Of a stretch of DNA of 58,326 nt, positions 25,438 to 34,786 are shown piece by piece (the first letter of the stretch is position 1; each line of letters begins with the position of its first letter). The translations under genes and the position numbers were made by a program. The DNA is from an uncultured Verrucomicrobiota bacterium (GTDB lineage: Bacteria > Verrucomicrobiota > Verrucomicrobiia > Opitutales > Opitutaceae). The notes below the pieces were generated by a model. It worked only from the letters and a program-made list of their open reading frames with translations. It did not search any database and was not told the origin of the DNA. The stretch is taken from contig CAJXQX010000016.1 in NCBI GenBank assembly GCA_913058185.1, positions 1 through 58,326 of the forward strand. Reading direction: 5' to 3'.

Positions 25438-26538
25438 CTATGACTCTAACGAATAGTTTAGGTAGTAGCGGGTGTGCTTGAGTTCACCTGTTTTCGTCAG
25501 GGCATTTTTCCGGAGGAGATCCGAAAGGTCGCGGGTGGCTGTGGCTCGTGAGGTCTTGGTGATGACGATGTAGTTTTCGGCGCTCAGGCCGCCGATGAAT
25601 CCGTTTGGTCCAGCTTCGAAAAGTCTCCGAATGGCTTTTGTTTGCCTGTCGTTGAGGTGCTCGCCGAGCTGGTCGAAAAACTTCGCCTTCGCTATTACGA
25701 ACTCCACGCGGACGAGGGTCGTTCGCTGCGCCTCGAGTACGGTTTCAGCGAAATAGCTTAGCCAGCTCGTGATTTCGTTCGATTCGTTGATGCTCTGCAA
25801 TGCGGTGTAGTAGGCCTTCTTGCTCTTCTCGATCGTCTGGGCGAGGGCAATGAGGGTCGGCCGGCCAAGCTTCTCCGCGAGGGCCTTCTCGGAAATGGCT
25901 CGTCCGATGCGGCCGTTTCCGTCCTCGAAGGGGTGGATGGAAACGAAATACGCGTGGGCGATGCCTGTTCTTGTGAGCGCGGGCAGGCTTTTCTTGGTGC
26001 GTTGGAACCATTTAATGAAGCGCTCCATTTCGAATGGAAGCGACTTGGAAGGCGGCGCTTCGAAATGCACCTTCGGCTTGTGGATGGCTCCTGAAACGAT
26101 CTGCATCGCGCCGTCGTCCGTTCGGTAGCGTCCGATCTCCTTGATGCCTCTTTGTCCGCCGAGAAGCATTGCGTGCCATCGGAAGAGTGTTCGGTGCTCG
26201 AGTGGGCTGTCGAAATGCTCGTACAAGTCGACCATCATTTCCGCGACCCCTTGCTCGCTAGGTGGAATATTGCGCGTTTCCGTTTGCAGGCCAAATTGCT
26301 TGCGAATCGACGACTGGAGGCTTTCGCGGTCGAGGTATTCGCCTTCGATTTCCGAAGTCTTGAGCGCCTCATCGCTAAGGAGGCTGACTGTGATGGTTTG
26401 CCGCTCGTCGCCGCTTAGGTGCTTGAACGCGCCGAGGAGCGTGCCGGATTCGCTCAGGAAGCGGTTCTCAAAGTCTGCGAGAGCTTCCTTGTCGTAGTCG
26501 AAGTTCGGCCAATTTTCCTGTTCCCAGTTCCATGCCAT
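25438..26538 (-). CDS. Fic family AMPylase-type protein with C-terminal winged-helix region
   Basis: A 366-aa protein. The Fic core motif HPFEDGNGRIGR (202-213) is fully conserved, including the catalytic His and the nucleotide-binding GNGR. An N-terminal helix carries TSEIEG (61-66), matching the inhibitory (S/T)xxxE(G/N) motif, so the protein belongs to the self-inhibited class with the antitoxin segment in cis. The last 80 residues look like a winged helix-turn-helix, so DNA binding and autoregulation are possible. Known family members transfer AMP or related groups to proteins. The gene alone occupies the segment between two 163-bp direct repeats, which suggests that it arrived as a unit. 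Confidence 0.9.
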   Translation of the reverse strand: MAWNWEQENWPNFDYDKEALADFENRFLSESGTLLGAFKHLSGDERQTITVSLLSDEALKTSEIEGEYLDRESLQSSIRKQFGLQTETRNIPPSEQGVAEMMVDLYEHFDSPLEHRTLFRWHAMLLGGQRGIKEIGRYRTDDGAMQIVSGAIHKPKVHFEAPPSKSLPFEMERFIKWFQRTKKSLPALTRTGIAHAYFVSIHPFEDGNGRIGRAISEKALAEKLGRPTLIALAQTIEKSKKAYYTALQSINESNEITSWLSYFAETVLEAQRTTLVRVEFVIAKAKFFDQLGEHLNDRQTKAIRRLFEAGPNGFIGGLSAENYIVITKTSRATATRDLSDLLRKNALTKTGELKHTRYYLNYSLES

Positions 26539-26699
26539 GAGTTATAGTTTTTGCCTATATAGCTCACAAATACAATATATTTGAGTTATAAAAAGATATT
26601 TTATGCCTCATGACTGAATATGAGGAATGCAGGCGTGAACCGTGGACTCGCCAGATACGGCTGGTTCGCTGGCGGCTTGGGGGCTTCTGAACACCTATG
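26539..26699. promoter_or_regulatory. AT-rich fic promoter region
   Basis: The 160 bp upstream of fic are much more AT-rich than the surroundings. Two direct copies of GAGTTATA (26539-26546 and 26583-26590) flank a segment with a partial palindrome (CTCACAAATA and TATTTGAG around 26572-26586). This could be an operator for the winged-helix part of Fic; nothing else was seen. Confidence 0.35.
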
Positions 26700-26862
26700 A
26701 TCGGGAGCCCGAGAGCCTTTAACCGGAAAGGAGCAGTCAGCGGCCTAAAAACAGGTCCAAATCCCCACGAAATAAATCACCTTAAAAAGTTCGAAGAGCG
26801 TCCGGTTCGGGGGCCCGTTCTCCGTGAATGGGTTCGAAGAGCGTTAGGTTTGGGGCCCCAGG
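26700..26862 (+). repeat. Direct repeat copy 2 flanking the Fic gene
   Basis: Nearly identical to 25247-25410. It ends 40 bp before the GH28 start (26902), so it probably contains or borders that gene's promoter. The two copies are in direct orientation 1,453 bp apart with only fic and its promoter between them. Confidence 0.93.
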
Positions 26863-26901
26863 GTGTTCTTCGTAGGGAAGACGACAGCCACTAATCAAAA
26901 G

Positions 26902-28272
26902 ATGAAATCGAAATCTATACTTTTCGGATTAGCGCTACTGGGATCAATGCTTGCGACCTCCGTGGTCCAAGCCGCATCAGAAGCGGTGGGTTGGGATGCC
27001 TTGCCGCAGATCCTCGCCAAGATTAAAGCGCCTGAATTTCCTGATCGGAGTTTCGATGTGACCGACTTCGGTGCCAAGGAGGGGGGCGAGGTCTTATGCA
27101 CGGAGGCCATTAAGGAGGTCATCGCCGCCTGCGTGAAAGCGGGGGGAGGCAAGGTCGTCGTGCCGGCGGGACGTTTTCTGACCGGACCGATTCATTTGCA
27201 GAGCAATGTGAACCTAGTGGTGAGCAAGGGGACCACTTTGGTGTTCAGCGATAACCCCGAGCATTACCTACCGGCGGTTTTGGTGCGTTGGGAAGGGGAG
27301 GAATGCTACAATCTCTCGCCGTTGATCTACGCCAATGGCTGCGAGAACATCGCCATCACGGGCGAGGGAACATTGGACGGTCAGGGGCCTAAATGGTGGG
27401 AATGGCGGGAACGTGAGGGCGATCCTTATCGTGTCGCCAATAATATTAAAATGGGTTGGGCCCGCGAGGGGATGCCGGTTGAAGAGCGCGTTATGGGTGA
27501 GGGCGATATGCGCTGGTGTCCGACTTTTATCAGTCCCATTAACTGCAAGAATGTTTTGATCGAAGGACTGACCTTGATCGATGGTCCTTTTTGGAACGTG
27601 CAGCCGGTTTATTGCGAAAACGTCACGATACGTGGTTTGGAAATCATCAACGATGGTCCCAATGGCGATGGCTGTAATCCTTCGTCCTGTAAGTATGTAT
27701 TGATCGAGGATTGCGTATTCAAAACCGGCGACGATTGCATCGCGATCAAGTCAGGCAAAAACGAGGACGGTCGACGGGTGGGAAGGGCTTCGGAATATAT
27801 TGTGATACGCAACTGCGTTATGAAGGACGGCCACGGCGGCGTGGTGATCGGCAGCGAGATGTCAGGGGATGTTCGCAATGTTTACGCGGAGGATTGCGTG
27901 ATGGATAGTCCGAATCTCGATCGAGCCTTGCGCATCAAGACGAATTCGGAACGCGGCGGAGTGGTGGAAAACGTTTACATGCGGAACGTAGAGGTCGGTC
28001 AGGTGGGTCAAGCGGTTCTCAAGATAAATTTCTTTTATAGCGATGTGGATGTGGGCGATCACACGCCATCGGTTCGCAATATAAATTTGGAGAATGTGAC
28101 CTGTGAGAAAAGCGATTATGGAATTTGGATAAAAGGTTATGAGCGATCACCCATCACGGGAGTGACGCTCATTAATTGCTCTTTCAACAACGTCGAAAAA
28201 GGAAACGTATTGGAGGGAGTGACCGATTTGGAATTGAGGAGAGTAACAATCAATGGTGAGCGCGTTCATTAG
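26902..28272 (+). CDS. GH28 polygalacturonase-like glycoside hydrolase
   Basis: A secreted 456-aa parallel beta-helix hydrolase. The start at 26902 begins a signal peptide (MKSKSILFGLALLGSMLATSVVQA). GH28 blocks in order: GDGCNPSSCKYVLIEDC, the catalytic pair in FKTGDDCIAIKSGK, GHGGVVIGSE and RALRIKTN (the RIK-type substrate site). GH28 enzymes hydrolyse alpha-linked galacturonic acid or related uronic or rhamnosyl linkages. It is the first gene of the carbohydrate block and converges on the DUF1961 gene. The real substrate is unknown because the neighbours suggest a sulfated glycan, not plain pectin. Confidence 0.92.
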   Translation: MKSKSILFGLALLGSMLATSVVQAASEAVGWDALPQILAKIKAPEFPDRSFDVTDFGAKEGGEVLCTEAIKEVIAACVKAGGGKVVVPAGRFLTGPIHLQSNVNLVVSKGTTLVFSDNPEHYLPAVLVRWEGEECYNLSPLIYANGCENIAITGEGTLDGQGPKWWEWREREGDPYRVANNIKMGWAREGMPVEERVMGEGDMRWCPTFISPINCKNVLIEGLTLIDGPFWNVQPVYCENVTIRGLEIINDGPNGDGCNPSSCKYVLIEDCVFKTGDDCIAIKSGKNEDGRRVGRASEYIVIRNCVMKDGHGGVVIGSEMSGDVRNVYAEDCVMDSPNLDRALRIKTNSERGGVVENVYMRNVEVGQVGQAVLKINFFYSDVDVGDHTPSVRNINLENVTCEKSDYGIWIKGYERSPITGVTLINCSFNNVEKGNVLEGVTDLELRRVTINGERVH

Positions 28273-28388
28273 CGGACTCCCCGCCGAGGTCTCGGCGTAG
28301 CTACGGCGCAGGGTGCTGCCATCCGGCTAAGATGTGAGACGAGGTGGTGAGGTTGCCCTGAATTGATGGACAGAGCGTTGGAACACGT

Positions 28389-29135
28389 TTAGTTCTGCAC
28401 GGCCCACACCTTAAAGTTACGATAGCGGAAGCGGGTCCACTGCATCTGACGTAGACCAATTTTGCCGGAACCAAGCGGAGCTCCATTGATCTCGCCCGGG
28501 TCGATCCAGTCGATAATGAGACGTTCGTCAATGAATAGGCGGATATGAGCGTCCTCTTTGATCAGGGTTATTTTATGGGGGCGATCGCTCGATACTTCGA
28601 TGCCAGGTGGTCCTTCTTGGACAATATTTTTACCGGGATTTTTGCGGAGTCGAGCGACGGGGCGAGCGGGTAGCTTGGGAGTGCGGGCGTAATAGGAGAT
28701 ATGGTAGTTTTGTAGAGCTTGGTTGTTGTATTGGCTAAACGTCCCATCTCGTTTCGGTAGTGAAGTATCCATTACGTCTTCGCCTTTCAATCCGGTAGCG
28801 GCGAAAAACACGATGCACAGGCCAGCATCCATATTCTGGTTTTGCATTTCCCATTGGGCAACGAACCGAGAGGGAAAGGTTTCGGGGCACCAGTACACAT
28901 GGTGCATTTCTTCATCAGGCGACTCCATGCTCATCCACGAATCGTCAAAGGTGAGTCGTCCTGGTCCTTCCATCACCCAGTCTTTGACGTTCTGCTCGGA
29001 TGCCATAGCTGATTGGTAGAGGATCTGACCGGTCCTAATGCCGAAATCGGAAGGCGTTTGCGCGTTGCTCACCGAGCTGAGGGCGATTAGAATACCGGAG
29101 GCAACAAGCGCGGTTCGAAAGTGATTTGCAGTCAT
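28389..29135 (-). CDS. Secreted DUF1961 family protein
   Basis: A 248-aa protein with a signal peptide (hydrophobic stretch ALVASGILIALSSVSNA). The start at 29135 is preferred because the longer frame to 29273 has no export signal at its N-terminus. The body has the DUF1961 pattern, including YNNQALQNYHISYYARTP, a basic NPGKN segment and KITLIKEDAHIRLFIDERL, with beta-sandwich (concanavalin-like) periodicity. Members cluster with polysaccharide degradation genes; no activity can be assigned from sequence. It is divergent from the PL6 gene and convergent with GH28. Confidence 0.75.
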   Translation of the reverse strand: MTANHFRTALVASGILIALSSVSNAQTPSDFGIRTGQILYQSAMASEQNVKDWVMEGPGRLTFDDSWMSMESPDEEMHHVYWCPETFPSRFVAQWEMQNQNMDAGLCIVFFAATGLKGEDVMDTSLPKRDGTFSQYNNQALQNYHISYYARTPKLPARPVARLRKNPGKNIVQEGPPGIEVSSDRPHKITLIKEDAHIRLFIDERLIIDWIDPGEINGAPLGSGKIGLRQMQWTRFRYRNFKVWAVQN

Positions 29136-29540
29136 GAGTGAATTGAATGAGAGGCCGGCACCTTGCTGAAGGAGATTCTCGATGCCGGAGGCAATTTGTC
29201 CCAGTGGACTTGTAATGGCTATAAGAGGGCAACCGAGACTAGCGTGCGGTGATGTTATTATGCCAACCGACATTCGCCTCAGTCTATGAGGTTTTCGATC
29301 TATCGAGTTTTGGGCGCGTCATTTACCGGGGACGGTTTGTAGTTCCCGGTGGAATACTTGTGATAGATAGGCCGATGCTTGATATGATATTTTTCATGCT
29401 CATGTTAGGGGGGATGGATGGCGTTTAGAGCAGTGAGTGGGAGTTGGAGAAAACACTTTCCGACGCGGTCTTTTTGCCGGAGGTTAGGTGGGCGCAAGCG
29501 CATCATTCTCGGAACAGTAAAATTTCCTATCAACCCTCCC
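29136..29540. promoter_or_regulatory. Divergent intergenic region between DUF1961 and PL6 genes
   Basis: About 405 bp without a convincing gene. It must contain the promoters of both divergent genes. An AT-rich patch (TGATATGATATTTTTC at about 29381-29396) is the best promoter-like stretch. No operator or repeat shared with other promoters of the window was recognised. Confidence 0.4.
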
Positions 29541-31598
29541 ATGGAAAGAAGCAAAAACATCACACGCCGTATCGCGCTGCTACTGTGCATCGGGGCACTG
29601 GGTAATAGTGGGCTAGCCAAAGAATGGCCCGTCTCTTCAGCCCAACAGTTCGATTCCACGCTTAATCTGGCAAGTCCCGGTGACGAAATCGTGTGGGAGG
29701 ACGGTATCTATTCCGATGTGGATCTCACGCTCGACCAGGACCGTTTGGTGTTCAGGGCGGAAACCCCCGGCGGGGTTATTTTCAAGGGGGAGTCCAAACT
29801 CAATTTGACCGGCGATGGAAATACGGTGAACGGCTTTCGATACGTGAATAGCAATGTGGGCCCCAAAGGCGTCATACTGAATGTTGAAGGCAGCTATAAT
29901 ACCTTCACTGAAATTGACCTAAGGAATTGCCGGGGAAATCGCTACCTCAACATCAGGTCTAGGTCGCAGCATAATACGTTCGAATACTGTAATTTCTCGG
30001 GATTCAATTTTCTCCCGAACGATCCATCTGAGCAGTTTTATTATGCCGGTAGTGCGATGATCAACATCATCACAGAAGACGGATTTCCTTCCTACGCGAC
30101 CTTCAGGCGATGTTCCCTTAAGGATGTTTTCCTGCACGAGAGCAGCGATGTGACGAACCACGAAGCTATCAAGGTGGGATCTGGCGCTCAGGGTCCCGGC
30201 GGCAATGAAAATGACACTCCCCGGCAATGGCCTTCACACTGCCTCGTAGAGTACTGCTACTTCGAGAACTGCGAGGGCGATCCTGAGATTATAACCAGCA
30301 AGTCGGAGGGTAATATTTATCGTTACAATACCTTCTACAGTTGTGCGGATGCTGGTCTCACTCTGAGGAACGGTTGGGAGTGTGTCGTCTACGGAAATTT
30401 CTTCATCGGCGGGGGGAGGGGCGTGAGAGTGAAGAACGGTTCGAGGTCAGTGATTTTTAATAACTATTTCGACGGTGTTATGCAGCCTATTAAGCTCGAG
30501 TTCGACCGGGGGGGGTTCGCCGGAGCGCCGGGAGAAGACTGGACCCTTCGTGACGTCACGATTGCCAACAACACGTTCGTCAATGCGCAGTCGCCTTGGT
30601 CGATGGGCTTGCAGGAGGGAGAACCCAGTCCGGAGAATATCGTGATCGCCAATAACCTATTCCACCAGGGCAATGAGGTTTGGCGGGAAATCACCCGTGA
30701 CGGTTTTGAGTTTCCCCAAAAGAGGGATGGAACGGTCGGAGATTGGGGGTCGTTTAAGGATACGTCGCTCGCCGATGATGACTGCATGCTGGAAAACCAT
30801 CACGAGTTCGCGGCAGAGGGGGTCTTCTCCGTTCGCCTGAGAGACGATACCGATGCATCGATTCTGGAGCAGGACAGCGCGGCGGCATACGATCTTTCCG
30901 CGTATGCAAAACTTCAGGTGACATTCGATGCCCTTTCCGTGGATCAACGTTCAGGCGACTCCTTCGATCTTCAATTCTACGATGGTTCGGACTGGCAGAC
31001 CGTGAAGCGTTTTGCCTACGGCGATGACTATGGGAATGGGCTTACCTTCCTCGGACGGGTGAGCTTTGGGTCGGATGACGGTTTCACTTTCGGTTCCGAT
31101 TGCAGAATCCGGTTTAAGAACAAGACAGCCGATGATACTCGAAAAATCTATTTCGACACGATCGTCGTGTCGGGACTGAGCAGTGGGGAAATCTTCGCTG
31201 GAGAAACGGGCAATGAGAAATGGATCGGAAATATCTATAATATCGAATCGGGATCAAACGACGTGTTGGGCTTGGCGCAGGTGCCTTCGCGTGGGCTTGA
31301 TGGAGTCGATCCGAAACTGGTGTTGAATGGGTATGGCCATCACCAAATTGGCGAGACCAGTCCTGCCATCGATGCGGCGGTGGGGAGCGAATTTATCGAC
31401 ATGCTGGAGATTCCGTATTTTCAGGACCTGGACGATAGCAGAATCGAACTGGACCTGATGAAGAACCGCAGAAACAGCCCCAACGACTCCCGAGACGTAG
31501 GTGCCTTTGAATACTCCGCCCACGCAGCCGCCGTGAAGCCGCATGCAACGGCGGACAATACCGGCCCGTCCTACCTTGGTATCTTAGGCGATGATTAG
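29541..31598 (+). CDS. PL6 family polysaccharide lyase (alginate/chondroitinase B type)
   Basis: A 685-aa secreted beta-helix lyase. The start at 29541 gives a signal peptide (MERSKNITRRIALLLCIGAL...). PL6 core blocks: NLTGDGNTVNGFRYVN, IITSKSEGNIYRYNTF with the Brønsted base Lys254, and GLTLRNGWECVVYGNFF with catalytic Arg276; the 22-residue spacing fits the family. A separate sandwich-like domain (about 445-560, VTFDALSVDQRSGDSFDLQ) interrupts the C-terminal half. The family cleaves alginate or dermatan/chondroitin-type chains by beta-elimination. Substrate here is unresolved; neighbours encode sulfatases, GH28 and a GlcNAc-6-P deacetylase-like enzyme. Confidence 0.92.
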   Translation: MERSKNITRRIALLLCIGALGNSGLAKEWPVSSAQQFDSTLNLASPGDEIVWEDGIYSDVDLTLDQDRLVFRAETPGGVIFKGESKLNLTGDGNTVNGFRYVNSNVGPKGVILNVEGSYNTFTEIDLRNCRGNRYLNIRSRSQHNTFEYCNFSGFNFLPNDPSEQFYYAGSAMINIITEDGFPSYATFRRCSLKDVFLHESSDVTNHEAIKVGSGAQGPGGNENDTPRQWPSHCLVEYCYFENCEGDPEIITSKSEGNIYRYNTFYSCADAGLTLRNGWECVVYGNFFIGGGRGVRVKNGSRSVIFNNYFDGVMQPIKLEFDRGGFAGAPGEDWTLRDVTIANNTFVNAQSPWSMGLQEGEPSPENIVIANNLFHQGNEVWREITRDGFEFPQKRDGTVGDWGSFKDTSLADDDCMLENHHEFAAEGVFSVRLRDDTDASILEQDSAAAYDLSAYAKLQVTFDALSVDQRSGDSFDLQFYDGSDWQTVKRFAYGDDYGNGLTFLGRVSFGSDDGFTFGSDCRIRFKNKTADDTRKIYFDTIVVSGLSSGEIFAGETGNEKWIGNIYNIESGSNDVLGLAQVPSRGLDGVDPKLVLNGYGHHQIGETSPAIDAAVGSEFIDMLEIPYFQDLDDSRIELDLMKNRRNSPNDSRDVGAFEYSAHAAAVKPHATADNTGPSYLGILGDD

Positions 31599-31776
31599 GT
31601 GGAATCACTCGTCCTGTTCATTGTCTCCCTCGGGTGTGCTCCGAATTGAGCCCAAAATACGGTGGGCTTCAGTCTCGGGACCTAAATCGAAGTGGTCCTT
31701 TGGTTAAACGCACTCCTCCGGATTTACCCTCAGCGTATGCATTGCCAGAGATTAGATTATCCATAGCGTCAGGAAT

Positions 31777-33498
31777 ATGGATACCCCTCGAAGACTGTTT
31801 CTCAAACAATCAGGATTGGCAGCAACCGCGGTTAGCCTGTTTCCGAGTGAAGTGTTTTCCCAAGCGGCAGGGGGAGGTCTCGGAAGTGATGAGCTTTTGA
31901 AAATGCTCACGGAGATTAATGACGAGCTGATTGAAGGGTTGATTTCTCAACAAGTCAGTTTGCCAGGTGAACGTTGGGATGGGGGTGTGGCGGATCGGTT
32001 TGAGGTGCTAAATATCAACAGCACGCTTGGGTTCGCGGGCCGGCTCGCGATCTCCTATTCGTCGCCGTCGTCGCGGTATTATCTTTCGAGTCGTTTGGAG
32101 GGACCCATGGATCAGGCGATGGCCTGCGTGTTGAAGGTCCAACATGAAGATGGAACCACCGATTTACACACCACGAATTTTCATTCGACGCCGGATGCTG
32201 CTTTTTTGGTGAATTATATCAGTCCGATATTCGTGAATCTAACGCGTTTAGCTCGGCCAGGGTTGTTAGGCGTGACTGGAAAGATGGAGCAGTTTTTGAG
32301 GAACGCGGGGAAGGCACTGGCGGTGGGCGGAATTCATACCCCGAATCATCGTTGGGTCGTCTGTTCCGCGCTGGCCCGGGTCAATGCGTTGTTTCCGTCG
32401 CAAGCCTACGTTGATCGTATTGATGACTGGCTGGGCGAAGGGATTGATATCGACCCGGATGGACAATTCACAGAGCAGAGTGTGAGTATCTATTCTCCCA
32501 TCTGTGATACCATGTTCCTGACCATCGGGCGTTTGTTGAAACGTGACGAACTGATGGATATCGTGCGGAGAAACTTGGATATGACCTTGTATTATATCCA
32601 GCCGGGAGGGGAGGTCCTCACGGACGCTTCGGGTCGGCAAGACAGCGCCCGAATCGGGTATATCGCTAATTACTATTACGCTTACCGTTACTTCGCGCTG
32701 AAGGATGGTAATCCGGTGTATGCGGCCGTTTGTCGATTAATCGAAAACCTGATGCCAGAAAGAATTGTCCGGTATGTTCCCGAACTATTGGAGAGTCCGG
32801 AGTTGCTCGAAGAACTGCCGGTCGCGTCAAAGGTCCCCGACAACTATGCCAAGCGATTCGCTCATTCGGGCGTTTTCAGAATCCGTAGCGGCGACGCTGA
32901 TCTTTCGGTCATTGAAGAGAACCCGACCTTCATGTCCTTCATGAAGGGGGCCTCGGTTTTGCAGTCCATCCGATTGGCGGCGGCATTTTTTGGCAGCCGA
33001 GGCATGTTTATCTCCGAGGGCGCGGAATGGTCGGGACGGACGGTAGTTCTGACCAAGTCCCACACGCACGGCTACTATCAACCCTTCCCGGAAGACGAGC
33101 GAACGCCGGATGGCGACATGGAGAAGATGCCCCGGGAAAAGCGAGCGATGAGCGAGCTGCAGACACTCGACTATCGGGTCGAAGTCACCGAGTCGAAAGG
33201 TAAGGTCAGTATTGATATCCGAATCGAGGGCACACCTCATGTTCCGGTTTCCATGGAAATGAGTTTCCGCTCGGGAGGTCAATTGAGTGGCGTGGTGGCT
33301 GACAAAAATCTGGCCGGCTCGCACTTTCTGGAGAACGGAATGGGCCAGTATACTCAAGGTGATGATGTCATCACGTTTGGCCCCGGGATAGCGGAGCACA
33401 AGTGGGCGGAAATCAGAGGGATGTTACCCAAGCAAAAAGGAGAGAGTGTCTACCTAACCGGGTTTACCCCTTTCAGACACACCCTGCATTTGGAATAG
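31777..33498 (+). CDS. Secreted protein of unknown family, candidate polysaccharide lyase
   Basis: A 573-aa exported protein with a twin-arginine-like start (RRLFLKQSG). Residues about 50-330 are predicted helical with a central block HTPNHRWVVCSALARV (His and Asn/Arg/Trp), then DGQFTEQSVSIYSP and RQDSARIGYIANYYYAY, all with potential catalytic side chains. The remainder (from about 345) looks like beta-sandwich sequence. This (alpha/alpha) barrel plus beta-sheet layout is seen in heparinase II/III- and PL8-type lyases, but I do not recognise the family. It stands between a PL6 lyase and an NagA-like gene, which suggests a role in the same degradation. Confidence 0.6.
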   Translation: MDTPRRLFLKQSGLAATAVSLFPSEVFSQAAGGGLGSDELLKMLTEINDELIEGLISQQVSLPGERWDGGVADRFEVLNINSTLGFAGRLAISYSSPSSRYYLSSRLEGPMDQAMACVLKVQHEDGTTDLHTTNFHSTPDAAFLVNYISPIFVNLTRLARPGLLGVTGKMEQFLRNAGKALAVGGIHTPNHRWVVCSALARVNALFPSQAYVDRIDDWLGEGIDIDPDGQFTEQSVSIYSPICDTMFLTIGRLLKRDELMDIVRRNLDMTLYYIQPGGEVLTDASGRQDSARIGYIANYYYAYRYFALKDGNPVYAAVCRLIENLMPERIVRYVPELLESPELLEELPVASKVPDNYAKRFAHSGVFRIRSGDADLSVIEENPTFMSFMKGASVLQSIRLAAAFFGSRGMFISEGAEWSGRTVVLTKSHTHGYYQPFPEDERTPDGDMEKMPREKRAMSELQTLDYRVEVTESKGKVSIDIRIEGTPHVPVSMEMSFRSGGQLSGVVADKNLAGSHFLENGMGQYTQGDDVITFGPGIAEHKWAEIRGMLPKQKGESVYLTGFTPFRHTLHLE

Positions 33499-33591
33499 AA
33501 GTGCTTCATTCGCGTAGTGAATCAGTCTATTGGACTTTAATTTCGGATGGCGAAGCAAACGAGCGATCAATCAGAAAGTAGGGGGTGCTCA

Positions 33592-34758
33592 ATGCTCGTT
33601 ATACGAAATGTGCGAATCGTTGAACCGGGGAAGGGGATATCTTCAGGGGACATTCTGATAGAGAATGAGCGCATTGCGGAGATCGGTTCGATCCCGGTGA
33701 CAAACCCTGGGAGGGTGAAGGAACTTGATGGGCGAGGTCGCTTACTGACGCCGGGGTTGATCGACCTGCATACCCATGGCATTCTGAACCATTTTTACGC
33801 CGAGGGGCGGGAGGATCTTTTGTTGGGCGGGAAGGCGCTGGCCCAGTTTGGGGTCACCACCGTGTTACCCACGATTGTTCCTCAGGTGGAACCGGGGTGG
33901 CTTGATAAGATCGCCGAAATTTGCGCCGCCTTGGATGATGTTCAGGGCGTGAATATGCCGGGGTTACATTTGGAAGGCCCGTTTATGGCGATCAAGGGGA
34001 CGGCGGCGGCGACCCTCGAGGGTGATCTGGAAATGTTGAAAGATATCCTGGCCGCTTGCGGAGGACGTTTGCGGGCGATGTCGCTGAGTCCGGAGAACCC
34101 GCAGATCATTCCCGTGGTTGAAATGCTCCGGGCCAACGGGGTGACGGTTTTTCTAACCCATACTCGAGCATCGGTTGAGCAAACCGAGTCGGCGATAGCC
34201 GCCGGGGCCACGCATGCTACTCATTTCTATGATGTGTTTTATTCGCCCCCCGAGACGGATATTGGGGTGCGCCCGGTCGGGGCGGTAGAGGCGATTTTGG
34301 CAGACCGGACTGTGTCGGTGGACTTCATTGCCGACGGCATTCATGTGCACCCCGCGGCGATTAAGGCAGCAGTGGCAGCCAAAGGCTACCGAGGCGTCAC
34401 CTTGATCACGGATTCCATTGTGGGCGCGGGATTGCCACCCGGGCGCTACGATACGCCCTGGGGCTTCCAGGTGCAGTTGGCTGAAGGAGATGCCCCGCGC
34501 ACGGTCGAGGGAAACCATCTGGCCGGAAGCAGCCTGACCATGAATCAGGGGATGCGTAATTTGCTGTCCTGGTTAGATCTGCCACCGGAGCAGGTGTGGG
34601 CCATGGGCACCAGTAATCCTGCCGATGTGGTGGGGCTCGAAGGTGTTGGCCGCCTGCACGTGGGTGATTGGGCTGATTTGGTTTTATGGGACGACGATCT
34701 GCGACCGGCCCAAACGTGGGTTCGGGGTGAATTGACCTATGATCGAAGCCAATCATGA
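33592..34758 (+). CDS. nagA: N-acetylglucosamine-6-phosphate deacetylase-like amidohydrolase
   Basis: A 389-aa cytoplasmic metal-dependent hydrolase. The start at 33592 has a strong Shine-Dalgarno-like AGGGGG upstream. Signatures: first metal pair DLHTHG (H60, H62), LHLEGPF with the catalytic-site glutamate, LTHTRAS and DGIHVHP with further ligands, and ITDSIVGAGLPPG, where NagA has TDA. The HFYDVFY segment replaces the usual HLFNAM, so the acyl sugar may differ from GlcNAc-6-P. If it is NagA, the polysaccharide contains an N-acetylated amino sugar. It lies downstream of the candidate lyase. Confidence 0.75.
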   Translation: MLVIRNVRIVEPGKGISSGDILIENERIAEIGSIPVTNPGRVKELDGRGRLLTPGLIDLHTHGILNHFYAEGREDLLLGGKALAQFGVTTVLPTIVPQVEPGWLDKIAEICAALDDVQGVNMPGLHLEGPFMAIKGTAAATLEGDLEMLKDILAACGGRLRAMSLSPENPQIIPVVEMLRANGVTVFLTHTRASVEQTESAIAAGATHATHFYDVFYSPPETDIGVRPVGAVEAILADRTVSVDFIADGIHVHPAAIKAAVAAKGYRGVTLITDSIVGAGLPPGRYDTPWGFQVQLAEGDAPRTVEGNHLAGSSLTMNQGMRNLLSWLDLPPEQVWAMGTSNPADVVGLEGVGRLHVGDWADLVLWDDDLRPAQTWVRGELTYDRSQS

Positions 34759-34786
34759 GATCTGGCATCGGGTTGCTCAGGGGAAC

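Noticed and set aside
25247-26862. Integron attC sites around the Fic gene
   Set aside because: GTTAGGT (25391-25397) fits the attC core and the size would fit, but the complementary R''/L'' arms are absent and no integrase is present.
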